Assembly: GCA_017516005.1 (NCBI GenBank)
Contig: JAFWDU010000004.1
Location: 1 to 53,769, forward strand
Length of the DNA stretch: 53,769 nucleotides
Reading direction: 5' to 3'
Source of the DNA: Oscillospiraceae bacterium
GTDB taxonomy: Bacteria > Bacillota > Clostridia > Oscillospirales > Oscillospiraceae
Shown: in pieces, positions 52,315 to 53,769 of the stretch
Layout: the number at the start of each line of letters is the position of its first letter
How positions within the stretch are numbered: the first letter of the stretch is position 1
The notes under the pieces: generated by a model
Told to the model about the DNA's origin: nothing
Databases searched by the model: none
Seen by the model: only the letters and a program-made list of their open reading frames with translations
Translations under genes and position numbers: made by a program

Positions 52315-53367
52315 TCAGTAAGACAGGATGACTTCCTGCCCGGCTTCCAGTCCGGACAGAATCTGGACGACACCGTCGCCCCGAATGCCGATTTCTACAG
52401 GCTGAATTGTCATCAGTCCGTCATCCCCCAGCAGATAGACGCAGTCTTTCCCGTCTTCCTCGCGAATTGCGGCGGCAGACACATATACTGCATTTTCCTC
52501 CTGTGCTGCGACAAAGCTTGCGCTGCATCTGCTGGCGGCAGACAATGCCAGGGTCATGGGCCGCAGATAGCGGCAGCCGTCTTCTTCCACGCCTGCCTGT
52601 GAGGGTGAAAGTACGGTGCAGATTTCCTCTGCTCCCTCATGTTCAACTGTTACTTCTGTCCCGACAGGGAAATCCAACGCATTCTTGGCATCAATCCGGA
52701 GCAGGCACTCAGACAGGTCCGAAATGGTGAAGCTGCGCCGGTCTGCGGAAATCTTGGTGACAATTCCATCCATGTCAGCCACAAGAACACTTCCGGCAAG
52801 GCGTTCTTCCAGTCTGGAGAGTTCCAGACTCAGTGCCTCATATTCCACACCAAGCTGTTCCTCTTTCGCCTGAGCCGCTTTCTGCAGAGAAGCAACCGCT
52901 TCCTGCTGTCCCGCACGCGCGGCAGCCGATCCGGCACGCTGCAGTTCCAGATTTGCCCGGTCAATGGCAATTGCGTCCAATTCCTTCTGATAGCTGCGCT
53001 CCAGATCCTTCAGTGCTGTCTGCGTCTGCAGATCCTGGATCTGCCGTTCCAACTCCGCGGTATCCAGTCTTGCAAGTTCCTCCCCTTCTTTCACCTGTGT
53101 TCCCACGGTGACGAAGGTCGCCGCAACCGCGGCATCACTTACTGAAAAGGCAAGTTCATGGCTCAGTGTCGGGCGCACAGAGGTTGTAGCCCGGACCGTC
53201 TGTGTGACCGGTCCCTGGCGAACCGGCGTAAAAGTATAGATGCTGCCGCTTTCCTGCTGCTGGATCGGCGCTTCACGACGCTGCTTCTCCTGAGGCAGCA
53301 GACTGCACGCACTGAGTATGAGCAGAATTGTCAGGGAAAGACAGGGCAGCAGAACGTGTCGTTTCAT
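52315..53367 (-). CDS. HlyD/MacA-type adaptor lipoprotein 1
   Basis: A 350-residue lipoprotein with signal sequence ending LILSAC. Lipoyl half (VAATFVTVGTQVKEGEELARLD), a long coiled-coil hairpin (about 100-185, AAQAKEEQLG and similar), the second half (VADMDGIVTKISADRRSF) and a C-terminal GLEAGQEVILSY. GAGGA suits the ATG at 53367 better than the one at 53373. It is the first gene of the six-gene exporter operon, behind a predicted promoter and a perfect 22-base palindrome. Confidence 0.85.
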   Translation of the reverse strand: MKRHVLLPCLSLTILLILSACSLLPQEKQRREAPIQQQESGSIYTFTPVRQGPVTQTVRATTSVRPTLSHELAFSVSDAAVAATFVTVGTQVKEGEELARLDTAELERQIQDLQTQTALKDLERSYQKELDAIAIDRANLELQRAGSAAARAGQQEAVASLQKAAQAKEEQLGVEYEALSLELSRLEERLAGSVLVADMDGIVTKISADRRSFTISDLSECLLRIDAKNALDFPVGTEVTVEHEGAEEICTVLSPSQAGVEEDGCRYLRPMTLALSAASRCSASFVAAQEENAVYVSAAAIREEDGKDCVYLLGDDGLMTIQPVEIGIRGDGVVQILSGLEAGQEVILSY

Positions 53368-53406
53368 ATCCATTCCTCACAGTTCAAATCTTTACAATCT
53401 GCAACT

Positions 53407-53435
53407 ATTGTATTTCAATAGAAAACGCCTTGCAA
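53407..53435 (-). promoter_or_regulatory. Promoter of the three-adaptor exporter operon
   Basis: On the minus strand, TTGCAA (53435-53430) and TACAAT (53412-53407) with a 17-base spacer. Confidence 0.65.
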
Positions 53436-53445
53436 TCTAGCGCAT

Positions 53446-53467
53446 TATACAAGAATCGCCTTGTATA
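53446..53467. promoter_or_regulatory. Palindromic operator candidate upstream of the exporter operon
   Basis: TATACAAG-AATCGC-CTTGTATA, perfect 8-base arms. It ends 10 bases upstream of the -35 box, a position typical of activator sites. Confidence 0.5.
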
Positions 53468-53700
53468 TTTATGCATCCTGCACAATATCAAGTCTGGCAA
53501 ACTACATAAAGCAGGTTTTGAGAGAACGTACAGAAGAAACCGCTCTCAAATGCGCAGAAAGGACAAGTGCAGCTCCCCCGTTTGGAAGATGCAAACCATA
53601 TCACATAAAAGGGACGGATACAGCTCAAATGATCTGCTCCCCGTCAAGTAGACAGTGAAATAATATAAGAAAATGCTTCTGCCCCGCAGTACGGGGGGCT
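53468..53700. other. Intergenic region without a convincing gene
   Basis: Short frames here lack ribosome sites and protein-like composition. CCCCG-CAGTA-CGGGG near 53680 is a small hairpin immediately before the strong terminator, suggesting the 3' part of an unidentified plus-strand transcript. Confidence 0.4.
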
Positions 53701-53751
53701 CCGTAGGTTCTTGTTGGATGCCTGGCGTCCAACAAGAACCTACGGTTTTTT
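53701..53751 (+). terminator. Orphan plus-strand terminator at the right edge
   Basis: A perfect 18-bp stem (arms 53701-53718 and 53728-53745) with a 9-base loop, followed by TTTTTT. No plus-strand gene precedes it within the window. Confidence 0.8.
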
Positions 53752-53769
53752 ATGCAGCCTGGAACATGC

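Noticed and set aside
53461..53658. 65-codon frame at the right edge
   Set aside because: No ribosome site, no protein-like composition, and it begins within the palindrome upstream of the exporter operon.

Overview
The window looks like chromosome of an anaerobic Clostridia-type Firmicute, most likely Oscillospirales (Oscillospiraceae/Ruminococcaceae). This is inferred from moderately high GC, frequent GTG/TTG starts after strong Shine-Dalgarno sites, a PPi-type phosphofructokinase, a DUF1846 protein, an ACT protein beside hom and lysC, a MetH without reactivation domain, and a queT gene behind a structured leader. No rRNA, tRNA or CRISPR array was found.

Layout. 1-2782: a decayed, AT-richer RHS/polymorphic-toxin locus on the minus strand, with orphan YD-repeat pieces, a small membrane protein in the immunity position, a DUF4259-like protein and a hairpin-rich insert inside a YD repeat. 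3158-7452: housekeeping genes (rpmB; DUF177-rpmF-der-plsY-gpsA). 7495-14979: an RluA-type pseudouridine synthase, a radical-SAM protein, galM, then cobalamin methionine synthase and a homocysteine methyltransferase/MTHFR fusion. 15018-17371: a small unknown gene, a pentapeptide-repeat gene and DUF1846. 17508-23974: MFS transporter, GIY-YIG protein, MBL hydrolase, TetR regulator, PutP symporter and an SLH protein. 23987-25368: infC-rpmI-rplT, with infC apparently starting at ATC behind an attenuator-like leader. 25488-28564: ACT protein-hom-lysC. 28697-30706: a second RluA-type enzyme and pta. 30729-35876: an ISL3-bounded composite element with degenerate AT-rich cargo, flanked by an exact 8-bp duplication and inserted in the hairpin between pta and the next cluster. 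35921-39181: Crp/Fnr-type regulator plus an ABC importer. 39268-41751: divergent PPi-PFK and fba. 41820-45772: a possible small RNA, a cation/proton antiporter, a HAD phosphatase, queT and a YhcC-type radical-SAM protein. 45777-53467: a six-gene operon of three consecutive lipoprotein adaptors, one large FtsX-type permease and two ABC ATPases, one with a C-terminal AbrB-like domain. The window ends with an orphan plus-strand terminator.

How it works together. The core genes serve translation, phospholipid precursor synthesis (GpsA, PlsY), aspartate-family and methionine synthesis (LysC, Hom, two homocysteine methyltransferase modules with MTHFR), and glycolysis to acetate (PPi-PFK, Fba, Pta). 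Three accessory regions stand out: the RHS remnants, the composite transposon and the three-adaptor ABC operon. Functional calls rest on motifs read by eye; promoters and terminators were read from spacing and base pairing and are untested.
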